NCBI GenBank assembly: GCA_045105775.1
Contig: JBGCDW010000046.1
Coordinates: 1-64,000, forward strand
Source of the DNA: Aureispira sp045105775
Lineage (GTDB): Bacteria; Bacteroidota; Bacteroidia; Chitinophagales; Saprospiraceae
DNA: 64,000 bases
Reading direction: 5' to 3'
Position numbers and translations under genes: made by a program. Of this stretch, positions 1-7,518 are shown one piece after another. How positions within the stretch are numbered: the stretch's first letter is position 1; each line of letters begins with the position of its first letter. The notes beneath the pieces were generated by a model. The model did not search any database, was not told the origin of the DNA, and saw only the letters and a list, made by a program, of their open reading frames with translations.

Positions 1-516
1 AGTGTATTTGTAGCTGGGAATAATACCCCGTGTAATACATCTGTAAGTTTTACTTCTTCTGTACAGGGGAATGTAGGAGTATTTACGCCTACTATTAGTG
101 GTTTTAATGCCAATGCAGTGAGTTACAGTTGGAGTTTTGGAAGCACGGGCAGCATTGGGCAAGCATCCTTGCCATCAGGCTGGAGTTTGATTTGTTTGAC
201 GGTAAGTGATAGCATTTGTACAGAGACTTATTGTGATAGTGTATTTGTAGCTGGGAATAATACCCCGTGTAATACATCTGTAAGTTTTACTTCTTCTGTA
301 CAGGGGAATGTAGGAGTATTTACGCCTACTATTAGTGGTTTTAATGCCAATGCAGTGAGTTACAGTTGGAGTTTTGGCAGTACAGGAAGTATTGGTCAAG
401 CGGTGTTGCCATCAGGCTGGAGTTTGATTTGTTTGACGGTAAGTGATAGCCTTTGTACAGAGACTTATTGTGATAGCGTATTTGTAGCTGGGAATAATAC
501 ATCTTGTAATGACCAT
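1..516 (+). repeat. Coding tandem repeat, 237-bp unit
   Basis: Two full units (1-237, 238-474) and the beginning of a third (475 to about 516) are nearly identical at DNA level. The array probably extends upstream of the window. Each unit encodes one 79-residue PKD/Ig-like module. Near-identity suggests recent duplication or gene conversion, and the copy number may vary between strains. Confidence 0.9.
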
Positions 517-1716
517 GTTGTAACCTTGACATTAAATCACGATAATTATGCCTCAGAAACATCTTGGGATGTGAGAGATGCAGCAGGAAATATAGTAGCA
601 AGTGGAAATTCTTATGCTTGGATGAATGCTACCACTACTTATGAAGATTTGTGTTTGCCTACAGGGTGTTATACCCTCAATGTATACGATAGCTGGGGCG
701 ATGGTATGTGCTGTGCTTACGGCAGTGGCGGTTATAGCTTGGCTGATAGTGCAGGCACCTTCAACATTACAGGAGGCAGTTTTGCTTATGTCGATTCTAG
801 AAATTTCTGTGTAGGAGGAGCAACCAATCCTTGTGGCAACTTGAACAATACTACGATGAGCCATACTATTGGAGCCAATGGTGCAGTAACCTTCACCAGC
901 CATATTACAGGTAATCTTTCTCCTACTAGTTATGTTTGGTTGGTTGATGGTAATGTAGTGGCTACTACTGCCAATGTTACGGTTAATTTATCCAATGGAT
1001 TGCACAGCTATTGTTTGATTGTGGATGATTCTTCAGGATTGTGTAGAAATGTAATTTGTGATTCTATTCTAATTACCAACGCCAATTCTGGCCCTCAAGG
1101 GTGTGCAGGTATTGTACCTGATATGACTGTTGTACAAGATTCTTCCAATCCTTATCAATTGTATGTTCAGCCTATCCTAAACAATGTACCATCAGGATCC
1201 TCATTTATATTCTATTGGAGCTTTGGTGATAATAGTGGTGCATATGGCAGCCAAGCAGGCCACACATACAACAACTATGGTTCTTATAACTTATGTTTTG
1301 TAGCTATTGATAGCGTTTCGGGGTGCATTATCAATTACTGTGATACCATTACCTTAGATTCGAGCGGAAACTTTAGCCGTTTTGTAAATAAGCCTGGGTT
1401 TAGCGTGAATACATTGGCTCCAATTCTCAACAGTAACATCAACACCACCAATATAGAAACGGTTGCTTGGGAGGTAGAGCTGTACCCCAATCCAGCGAAT
1501 CGAGTAATTAACTTGCAATTGAACACCCCAGAGGCACTCAATGGCCAAGTAAGTATTTTAGCATTGACAGGGCAGGTTGTAAAACAACAAATATTGGATC
1601 AAGCTGCTGGAAACAGTCAATTGCAATTATCTATTGAAGAATTACCAGCAGGGGTTTATTTTGTACGCCTAGCTACAGAAAACCAACAGCAAACATTGAA
1701 ATTTATCAAAGAATAA
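1..1716 (+). CDS. Truncated T9SS-secreted repeat protein (3' part)
   Basis: The reading frame is open from base 1, so the start lies outside the window; the first in-frame ATG (118) falls inside a repeat and is not the real start. The visible 571 residues begin with tandem 79-residue PKD/Ig-like repeats (DNA period 237 bp: 1-237, 238-474 and a partial third from 475), which are almost identical. Then comes a region with a WDxRDAxGN-like segment and conserved Cys pairs, two more PKD-like segments (SYVWLVDGN, FYWSFGDNSG), and a C-terminal domain opening with LYPNPANR and ending with TLKFIKE. That last domain is a type A T9SS sorting signal, so the protein should cross the outer membrane by the type IX system and be cell-surface attached or released. 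Role is inferred: adhesin or extracellular structural protein. A terminator follows at once. Confidence 0.9.
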   Translation, partial: SVFVAGNNTPCNTSVSFTSSVQGNVGVFTPTISGFNANAVSYSWSFGSTGSIGQASLPSGWSLICLTVSDSICTETYCDSVFVAGNNTPCNTSVSFTSSVQGNVGVFTPTISGFNANAVSYSWSFGSTGSIGQAVLPSGWSLICLTVSDSLCTETYCDSVFVAGNNTSCNDHVVTLTLNHDNYASETSWDVRDAAGNIVASGNSYAWMNATTTYEDLCLPTGCYTLNVYDSWGDGMCCAYGSGGYSLADSAGTFNITGGSFAYVDSRNFCVGGATNPCGNLNNTTMSHTIGANGAVTFTSHITGNLSPTSYVWLVDGNVVATTANVTVNLSNGLHSYCLIVDDSSGLCRNVICDSILITNANSGPQGCAGIVPDMTVVQDSSNPYQLYVQPILNNVPSGSSFIFYWSFGDNSGAYGSQAGHTYNNYGSYNLCFVAIDSVSGCIINYCDTITLDSSGNFSRFVNKPGFSVNTLAPILNSNINTTNIETVAWEVELYPNPANRVINLQLNTPEALNGQVSILALTGQVVKQQILDQAAGNSQLQLSIEELPAGVYFVRLATENQQQTLKFIKE

Positions 1717-1730
1717 TTGAAGCGCATAAT

Positions 1731-1800
1731 CTACTGTAAAAAGTAGAGTATAGGGTGTGAATAAGAAGCCAGTGTTTTCCAAAACACTGGCTTTCTTTTG
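1731..1800 (+). ncRNA. Hairpin-linker-terminator module, copy 1
   Basis: Stem 1 is CTACT/AGTAG (1731-1746), followed by TATAGGGTGTGAATA (about 1749-1763), then stem 2 AAGCCAGTGTTTT/AAAACACTGGCTT (1766-1793) with a pyrimidine-rich tail. It lies 14 bp after the stop of the T9SS gene, so it is either the 3' end of that mRNA or a processed small RNA. Function is unknown; compare copy 2. Confidence 0.4.
1766..1800 (+). terminator. Terminator of the T9SS protein gene
   Basis: A perfect 13-bp stem (1766-1778 with 1781-1793) is followed by a TCTTTTG tail. It sits 50 bp after the stop codon. Confidence 0.85.
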
Positions 1801-2023
1801 TAGAGCTTTTTTTGAAACTTTGAATAGTTTTTAGAATCTTTTTTGATTGTAATTTATTGATTTGTAGAGGTTAATAGTTGTTGTTATTGTCGAATTTTTA
1901 AAATAATAGCCTTAAAATGTCATTGGAGCTGCTAGATTATCATCGTATCATTGTATGGTAAGATAAAACAAGCATTTTAGTACAAGTTACTAAATACAAG
2001 AACTGTCTTTTAGTAGACTGTAA

Positions 2024-2092
2024 CCTATTGTTTTCAATAGGATATAGGGTGTGAATATGGCCAAAGTTTGGGGAAACTTTGGCCTTTTTTTA
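2024..2092 (+). ncRNA. Hairpin-linker-terminator module, copy 2
   Basis: Stem 1 is CCTATTG/CAATAGG (2024-2041), then the same 15-mer TATAGGGTGTGAATA (2043-2057), then stem 2 GGCCAAAGTTT/AAACTTTGGCC (2059-2084) and a run of T. Both stems differ in sequence from copy 1 while the linker is identical, which suggests the structure and linker are what is conserved. No gene ends just upstream, so this copy may end a small RNA. Confidence 0.4.
2059..2092 (+). terminator. Intrinsic terminator
   Basis: An 11-bp GC-containing stem (2059-2069 with 2074-2084) is followed by seven T. No coding gene ends nearby on the + strand except the T9SS gene, which already has its own terminator. Confidence 0.8.
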
Positions 2093-2304
2093 TGTCTTAG
2101 ACCAAAATTTTATTTTTTATATTTATAACAAAAGCTGAATTTTAAGTAATTGAAAATAAGATTATTAGGATGGATTGTTGGTTGCTGAGTATGATTTAAA
2201 AAAAACAATTCTGTGCAAATTTTTTCAAGGAACATTTTTTAGGCAGTATTATTGTTTATACAGTGAAAAATTTATATTTCTATTTCACTCCAAAAACAAG
2301 CATT

Positions 2305-4050
2305 ATGAAAATAACTATTACTTTTCTACTGATTCTATTTTGGTCTTTGACAGTTGTAGCACAAAATACCTCTACTCCAATGTCTGAACAAGCTTTTGTA
2401 AAGTCTATGGAACAATTAGAAGAGGAATTTTCAGACTTGGAGAAAATGGAATTAGCCGAAAAAATGTTGAATGAAAATCACCTTTCTGCTGCACAGTTAA
2501 AGCAAGTACTAAAGGAGTTTGATTTTGAACGTCAAAAAGAACAGCTTGCCAAAATGGCTTACCCAAGGGTGTACGACCCCAACAATTTCTATCAAATCTA
2601 TTCTACCTTCGATTTTGATGATACTAGAAAACGACTAAAAGCTTGGTCCAACACACAGCCCCATTATGGCAACAACAGTAACAGTGCTGCATCTATGGGA
2701 GCAAACAATGCAGGTAGTTTTGAGCGTGCTTATCACCAATTGCAGTCTACAACATTTGATACCGACAAATGGCCGATTGCACAAGAGCTGGTTGATAACA
2801 ACTATTTGTATGCAGAACAGGTGAGTGCCCTTGTTACTTTGTTCGATTTCAAAACAAGCGAAGACAAATTTGCTAGGTATGCTTATCCCAAAACTTACGA
2901 TCCACAAAATTATCACCTCGTAGTAGATGCCTTGACGTTTCCTTCTAGCAAACAAAGTTTGAGCAATTGGATTCAAGGACAACCTAGACCAAACCCGAAT
3001 AATGGTTCGGTGAACAACGATCCAAATTGGAACGCTAACAACAACAATAACCCTTACGGCAACAACGATCCAAATTGGAATTCCAACAACAACAATGACC
3101 CTTACGGCAACAACGATCCAAACTGGAACTCCAACAACAACAATGACCCTTATGGCAACAACGATCCAAACTGGAACTCCAACAACAACAATGACCCTTA
3201 TGGTAATAATGACCCAAACTGGAATACTAACAACAATAATTCCCCATATGGTAATAATTCCCCAAATTGGAACTCCAACAATAACAATACCTCTTCTAAT
3301 AACAACAATCCAAATAATAATTCCAATAATAATAACAACCCTTACGGCAATAATAACAGTACGGGAAACAATACTTCTGTAACGGCTGCACCCGTTTCTT
3401 CAACAGATTTTATCAACATCAGCAATCAATTGCACGATATTCCAAACGACAGAGATCGCTTAGTGCGCGCCAAACAAATCAGCGATCAAGTAAGCTGGAA
3501 ATCAGAGCAAGTACGTGAGTTGATGGAATTGTTTTTATTTGAGAATAGTCGTTTAGATTTTGCAATTTATGCCTACCATCATACCTCAGATGTACAAAAT
3601 TATGGTCTAGTAAGAGATGCCTTAGCTGAATTGGACAAACAACAACAATTGGTTGCTTATATACAAAGTGTAGGAGGAACATTGGATAACAATACTTCTA
3701 ATGCTAATAATGGCACTACTGTTGATGGTAATAACAATAACAATTCTAATAATGGAGGCGTTGCCGTACTTACTGATAATGATTTTCAAACAGCTAAAGC
3801 AGCTGTTGAACGTTATTCTTCAGACAACGATCGACTAAATGCAGCAAAATCTATTATAGAAGAGCAATATTTAAACAGCAATCAGGTAGCACAATTGGTC
3901 GAGTTGTTCGTATTTGATGATGTTCGCTTAGATTTTGCCAAGTTAGCCTATCCTAAAACACAAGACCAAGAAAACTATAACCAAGTCATTGTATTGATGC
4001 AAAATACATCTAGTCAAGAAGCTTTACGACAGTATATTAACAATAATTAG
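2305..4050 (+). CDS. Secreted protein with four DUF4476 domains
   Basis: I chose the ATG at 2305 because it begins a clean signal peptide (MKITITFLLILFWSLTVVAQ); an upstream in-frame ATG at 2263 would bury it. The 581-residue protein has four DUF4476-like domains at about residues 28-112, 138-222, 365-452 and 488-581. Each has the pattern F..D..RL..AK, then LxxLFxFxxxRLxFAxYAY and YxxVxxALxF. An Asn-rich linker at about 235-360 carries five 16-residue NDPNWNSNNNNDPYGN-type repeats. DUF4476 is common in Bacteroidota secreted proteins and has no known biochemical role. The last domain reaches the C terminus, so there is no T9SS tail; a periplasmic or surface location is inferred. Confidence 0.85.
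   Translation: MKITITFLLILFWSLTVVAQNTSTPMSEQAFVKSMEQLEEEFSDLEKMELAEKMLNENHLSAAQLKQVLKEFDFERQKEQLAKMAYPRVYDPNNFYQIYSTFDFDDTRKRLKAWSNTQPHYGNNSNSAASMGANNAGSFERAYHQLQSTTFDTDKWPIAQELVDNNYLYAEQVSALVTLFDFKTSEDKFARYAYPKTYDPQNYHLVVDALTFPSSKQSLSNWIQGQPRPNPNNGSVNNDPNWNANNNNNPYGNNDPNWNSNNNNDPYGNNDPNWNSNNNNDPYGNNDPNWNSNNNNDPYGNNDPNWNTNNNNSPYGNNSPNWNSNNNNTSSNNNNPNNNSNNNNNPYGNNNSTGNNTSVTAAPVSSTDFINISNQLHDIPNDRDRLVRAKQISDQVSWKSEQVRELMELFLFENSRLDFAIYAYHHTSDVQNYGLVRDALAELDKQQQLVAYIQSVGGTLDNNTSNANNGTTVDGNNNNNSNNGGVAVLTDNDFQTAKAAVERYSSDNDRLNAAKSIIEEQYLNSNQVAQLVELFVFDDVRLDFAKLAYPKTQDQENYNQVIVLMQNTSSQEALRQYINNN
3013..3252 (+). repeat. 48-bp coding tandem repeat (five units)
   Basis: Units start at 3013, 3061, 3109, 3157 and 3205 and encode NNDPNWNxNNNNxPYG. 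A degenerate sixth follows from 3253. It forms the Asn-rich linker between DUF4476 domains 2 and 3. Confidence 0.9.
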
Positions 4051-4080
4051 TAAAACTTTTCTGTTGTATTGTATGTATCA

Positions 4081-4112
4081 TTTGATTATAAATATTGAAA
4101 TTCTTATCTTTG
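4081..4112 (+). promoter_or_regulatory. Bacteroidota-type promoter
   Basis: TTTG at 4081-4084, a 20-nt spacer, then TATCTTTG at 4105-4112. This matches the -33 TTTG / -7 TAnnTTTG promoter of the phylum's primary sigma factor. It would start a transcript about 70 nt before the gene at 4183. Confidence 0.7.
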
Positions 4113-4182
4113 GTTTTGTAAACATTAAAGTAATAGTGCTTTTTTGTCCCAAAGGCAGAGGTAAAGACTAAATACAGTAACA

Positions 4183-4668
4183 ATGAAAGCAACGTTTTTT
4201 CTCAGTATCGTAATTGGTTTATTGATAGGAATAACTCATACTGCAACAGCACAAACTAAAAAGATAGCTTGGCGCAGTCATGCAGGAAGCAACACAACAT
4301 TTACGTTTAGATCCACAGATGACTTTGGTTTGATGGAGCCTTCCAAATATCGAAGTCTACAAAAACGAACCAAACAAGACACCATCACTAGTGATTCTTT
4401 GGCTGTATGCAACATGCCCAAAAAGTTAAACGCTGTTCATAAGATGCCTTCCCAAACAAAACAGGAAGAAGCAAAAGAAAAGCGCGAACAGCGAAAAGCA
4501 AAGAGAAAAGCGGTTCGTCAAGAAATTAAAACGCTCAAAAAAGACCTCAAGAAAGAGCTAAAATCACAAGCCAGCATGGTGCCAATTTTTGATGATGCTA
4601 GACCTTGGTTGTGGTGTTTATTATTGCCACTAGCACTAGTATTTGGAGTCAGTCTCCACAAGCCTTAA
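4183..4668 (+). CDS. Small exported Lys-rich protein with C-terminal membrane segment
   Basis: The 161-residue protein begins with a signal peptide (FLSIVIGLLIGITHTATAQ). A middle segment of about residues 90-130 is very rich in Lys, Glu and Arg and likely helical or coiled coil. It ends with a hydrophobic stretch (WLWCLLLPLALVFGVSL) that may anchor it. The stop is 4 bp before the ATG of the next gene, so the two are surely co-transcribed from the promoter at 4081-4112. No family recognised. It could be a small partner of the DoxX-like protein, which is inference from the spacing only. Confidence 0.7.
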   Translation: MKATFFLSIVIGLLIGITHTATAQTKKIAWRSHAGSNTTFTFRSTDDFGLMEPSKYRSLQKRTKQDTITSDSLAVCNMPKKLNAVHKMPSQTKQEEAKEKREQRKAKRKAVRQEIKTLKKDLKKELKSQASMVPIFDDARPWLWCLLLPLALVFGVSLHKP

Positions 4669-4672
4669 AAAT

Positions 4673-5935
4673 ATGGCACAACAGGAGTGGACTAAATTCC
4701 AATTCTTTTTATTGTCTACAGCAACGCTATTTGTTGTATTATTTGTAACCACTACACTAGGGCCGCTGCACTGGATGCCCTCCTTACGCTCTTGGTTCAA
4801 TGGTACAGCTATGCAAATGGTTCATTGGAGTGCCCAAATATTTTTTGGGCACTCCAATGATTTTTATTCCCCTATCAGTTCCGATTCATTAGGGCTGTTA
4901 ATTCATTGTTTTAATTTACTCCTACTTTCCACTGTTGCTGCTTTTTTGTTCTTATTCAGAATGCCCTCTTCTACAGCCCTAGATCAATGGTATTACTGGT
5001 TGCGTACCTTTTTGAGTTATTACATAGCCTTACAAATGTTGCTCTATGGTTTTAATAAGGTATTCAAGTATCAATTTTATCTCCCAGAACCCAATACACT
5101 TTATACAGCCGTAGGAGAGGTTCCCAGAGATCTTTTATTTTGGACAGTAATGGGCACCGCTTATGGCTACACGGTCTTTGCTGGTCTATTGGAAGTGTTA
5201 GCAGCTTTGTTGCTGTTATTTAGAAGAACACGCTTTGTAGGGGGCTTGCTGGCCATTATTTTACTGGTAAATATTAGTGCCATCAATTTTGGTTTTAATA
5301 TCTCTGTCAAAATCTACACGCTTTTTTATATTTTCTTTACGGGTATTATTCTATTCCCTCACATAGGCCGTTTATATGCTTTTTTAATACAAAACCGATG
5401 GGTCGAACGAAGCGACTGGGAGCCAACGTACAACCGATTTCCTACTAGGCTGGCTTATGCCAATATCAAGACAATGGTGGTAGGCTTACTGCTCTTAGAA
5501 AGCTTATATCCTTATTTTAAGGCAAATAATTTTAATGACGACCAACATGCACGCCCAGCTTTTCATGGGGCTTATGAGGCCGAGTCGTTTGTGCAAAGTG
5601 CAGTGAGTTATCCAAACGAAAGTATTTATCCTTGGCGTTGGAGCAAAGCTTTTGTGCATCGTAGAGGTTATTTTATAGTGCAGTATCAGAATGGCAAAAC
5701 GCAAGACTATGAATTCACTTACAGTGAAGAAGAGGGTGTTTTTGAGCTGACTCACACTAGTACCAAACAATCTAGTCGCCTAAATTATTTTGTACTACCC
5801 GATGGCAGTTTACGTCTAGAGGGAGTATTAGATAAAGAACCACTCCAAGTCTTTCTCGACAAATTAGATTGGCGTTCTCTGCCCTTACTACAACATGAAT
5901 TTTACTGGACAATTGATGAAATTACTGCCAAGTAA
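4673..5935 (+). CDS. DoxX-like multi-pass membrane protein
   Basis: The ATG at 4673 (MAQQEWTKF) was chosen because it follows the upstream stop by 4 bp; an in-frame ATG at 4643 would overlap that gene. The 420-residue protein has about six to seven hydrophobic segments in residues 10-285. The YGFNKVFKYQF motif with a later GLLEVLAALLLLF segment resembles the DoxX/DoxD-like family (membrane subunits tied to quinone redox chemistry). The C-terminal 130 residues are soluble and beta-rich (YFIVQYQNGKTQDYEF). The exact role is unknown. Confidence 0.7.
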   Translation: MAQQEWTKFQFFLLSTATLFVVLFVTTTLGPLHWMPSLRSWFNGTAMQMVHWSAQIFFGHSNDFYSPISSDSLGLLIHCFNLLLLSTVAAFLFLFRMPSSTALDQWYYWLRTFLSYYIALQMLLYGFNKVFKYQFYLPEPNTLYTAVGEVPRDLLFWTVMGTAYGYTVFAGLLEVLAALLLLFRRTRFVGGLLAIILLVNISAINFGFNISVKIYTLFYIFFTGIILFPHIGRLYAFLIQNRWVERSDWEPTYNRFPTRLAYANIKTMVVGLLLLESLYPYFKANNFNDDQHARPAFHGAYEAESFVQSAVSYPNESIYPWRWSKAFVHRRGYFIVQYQNGKTQDYEFTYSEEEGVFELTHTSTKQSSRLNYFVLPDGSLRLEGVLDKEPLQVFLDKLDWRSLPLLQHEFYWTIDEITAK

Positions 5936-6361
5936 TCAATTTAATTAGAATAGGCGATCACGCACTTTACAGAATACCTGTTACTGTGTGGACTAAATTT
6001 TATGATATTTTTTGAAGCGATATACTAATAAGTTTCATCTGGGGCATATCAAGATAACTCGAAATAGGCGATCATTTAGTGTGCTGTATACGTAGTTTAC
6101 ACTACACTGAAAAAAAAGCTAGAAATAATAAAAAAAATAAAAGATTGATTAGTAGTGTTTTATGATGTTTTTGGAAAGGGGAGTATAATTTTTTTTAAAA
6201 GGTGGCGTTCAAGTTGGCACGCTTTTTTAAAAGTAATAGACTAACCAAATGAAAGTAATACTAACCAAATGAAAGTAATACTTTCCAAATGAAAATAAAT
6301 TGGATGGTATTAATTCTAGACGTAGAGCCAACCCACCCCCAACTTTAAAAATAATAACATC
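5936..6361. other. Intergenic region with short repeats
   Basis: This 426-bp stretch has no gene. It holds the 12-mer AATAGGCGATCA twice (5949-5960, 6063-6074) and a threefold 20-bp tandem repeat at 6240-6299 close to the next start. A weakly similar sequence is found near 12570-12620. Confidence 0.6.
6240..6299 (+). repeat. 20-bp tandem repeat upstream of a DUF4476 gene
   Basis: Three head-to-tail copies of ACTAACCAAATGAAAGTAAT (the third with changes) end about 62 bp before the next ATG. They could be binding sites for a regulator or a slippage array that alters expression; the sequence alone cannot decide. Confidence 0.8.
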
Positions 6362-7111
6362 ATGAAAAATATATTCTTTATTGTAACACTACTACTCAGC
6401 ACTACTTTATTTCTTTCTGCTCAAAACGAAGAACCATTAGCGTCTACCAAAACTGGTAGCCAAGAATATTATGGCAGCAGAGGTGACTACGGAAATAATG
6501 GCCGTCGTGGCACGGACTACAACCATCGTCATGGCAATGATCGCCGTGGAGGTAATTATGGAAACAATAATCGCCGCAGAGGTGACTACGGAAATAATGG
6601 CCGTCATGGAGGTGGTTATTACGGAGGCGGACACGGAAACGGACATGGACACGGAAACGGACATGGACATGGACATGGACACGGAAACGGACATGGATAT
6701 GGAGGCGGACATGGACACGGAGGCGGGCATGGACATGGACACGGACATAATGTAGGCAGAAGACATGGACATCGTTATGTAGGCTATTGCAACTACAGCA
6801 ACCACAATTATGGCTGGAGACCAGTAGCAGTTAATGTCTTTAATGGATGCCGCCAACGTATTCGCGGCTGTGGATTTGAAAATGATCGTTTGAGAGAGGC
6901 CATGTTTTTTGTAGATAACAATTATGTAAGTGCACACCAAATCGCAGACATTATGAGTTTCTTTAGTTTTGAAAGCACCCGTTTGAAATTTGCCAAATAT
7001 GCTTTTCACAGAACTTGTGATATTCAGAATTATGGAGTTGTTTTCTCTGAGTTGACCTTTAATTCTAGTCGCCGTGAATTGGACTGCTACATCCGTGATT
7101 ACCACTGGTAA
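6362..7111 (+). CDS. Secreted Gly/His-rich DUF4476 protein
   Basis: A signal peptide (MKNIFFIVTLLLSTTLFLSAQ) is followed by a region of about residues 35-140 made of G, H, N and R. Alternating GHGHGNGHG blocks occur at about 85-130. A single DUF4476 domain fills residues 160-249 (ENDRLREAMFFVDNNYVSAHQI, FFSFESTRLKFAKYAF). The His-rich part could bind divalent metals such as Ni, Zn or Cu; that is inference. The domain arrangement is like the 2305-4050 protein, but with one domain and a different linker. Confidence 0.85.
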   Translation: MKNIFFIVTLLLSTTLFLSAQNEEPLASTKTGSQEYYGSRGDYGNNGRRGTDYNHRHGNDRRGGNYGNNNRRRGDYGNNGRHGGGYYGGGHGNGHGHGNGHGHGHGHGNGHGYGGGHGHGGGHGHGHGHNVGRRHGHRYVGYCNYSNHNYGWRPVAVNVFNGCRQRIRGCGFENDRLREAMFFVDNNYVSAHQIADIMSFFSFESTRLKFAKYAFHRTCDIQNYGVVFSELTFNSSRRELDCYIRDYHW

Positions 7112-7183
7112 AAGTAGTAAAATATTGATTTTGAAATAGCTAATTATTGTTTTTTAAATTGCTGATTAATAATAGTTTATGAA

Positions 7184-7218
7184 TAAAAAAGACTTCTTTC
7201 AAAAAGAAGTCTTTTTTT
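7184..7218 (+). terminator. Terminator of the Gly/His-rich DUF4476 gene
   Basis: The stem AAAAAGACTTCTTT/AAAGAAGTCTTTTT is followed by T residues. The flanking A and T runs make it work in either direction. Confidence 0.85.
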
Positions 7219-7334
7219 ATATTTTAAGCTGTTTTTTTTTTTCTAAAAATGGTTCCCAAAAGTTGAGGTTTGGCATACTTTTCACCTACTATAAGCAAGT
7301 GTATACAATTTTCTATTGTTTTGTTCGTTCGTCT

Positions 7335-7342
7335 TAACTTTG
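7335..7342 (+). promoter_or_regulatory. Possible -7 element for the Ig-repeat protein
   Basis: TAACTTTG fits TAnnTTTG. A TTTTG lies upstream, but the spacing to it is shorter than usual. The leader to the ATG at 7519 would be about 170 nt. Confidence 0.35.
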
Positions 7343-7518
7343 ACCATTAAATAACTTTTGTTATACTTGCTTGTTGACAAAATAAGTGCGTTGTAAATCA
7401 ACGAGAACGAGATACTAGAGCGCTATACGAATTAATTCTCCTCAATTTTAGACAAGGGCAGCAGCATTGGTGATTAACCAGTGATTGACCTATTTTAATT
7501 ATTAAAAAAATAAACATT

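Larger units (their letters stand above)
1717..2304. other. Intergenic region with two similar hairpin-terminator modules
   Basis: This 588-bp AT-rich stretch has no convincing gene. It contains two related structures, 1731-1800 and 2024-2092, each a small hairpin, the identical 15-mer TATAGGGTGTGAATA, then a strong terminator hairpin. No good TAnnTTTG promoter is seen in front of the second copy. Confidence 0.7.
7112..7518. other. Intergenic region with terminator and promoter element
   Basis: This 407-bp stretch has no gene. It contains the terminator at 7184-7218 and a TAACTTTG -7 element at 7335-7342. Confidence 0.6.

Noticed and set aside
3013..3252. 48-bp repeat array as a CRISPR
   Set aside because: Repeats are contiguous, in frame and encode an Asn-rich linker; there are no unique spacers.
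6437..7105. Long - strand frame opposite the Gly/His-rich protein
   Set aside because: It arises from the skewed GGA/CAT codons of the + strand gene; the Ser/Met/Val repeats it encodes mirror the coding repeat.
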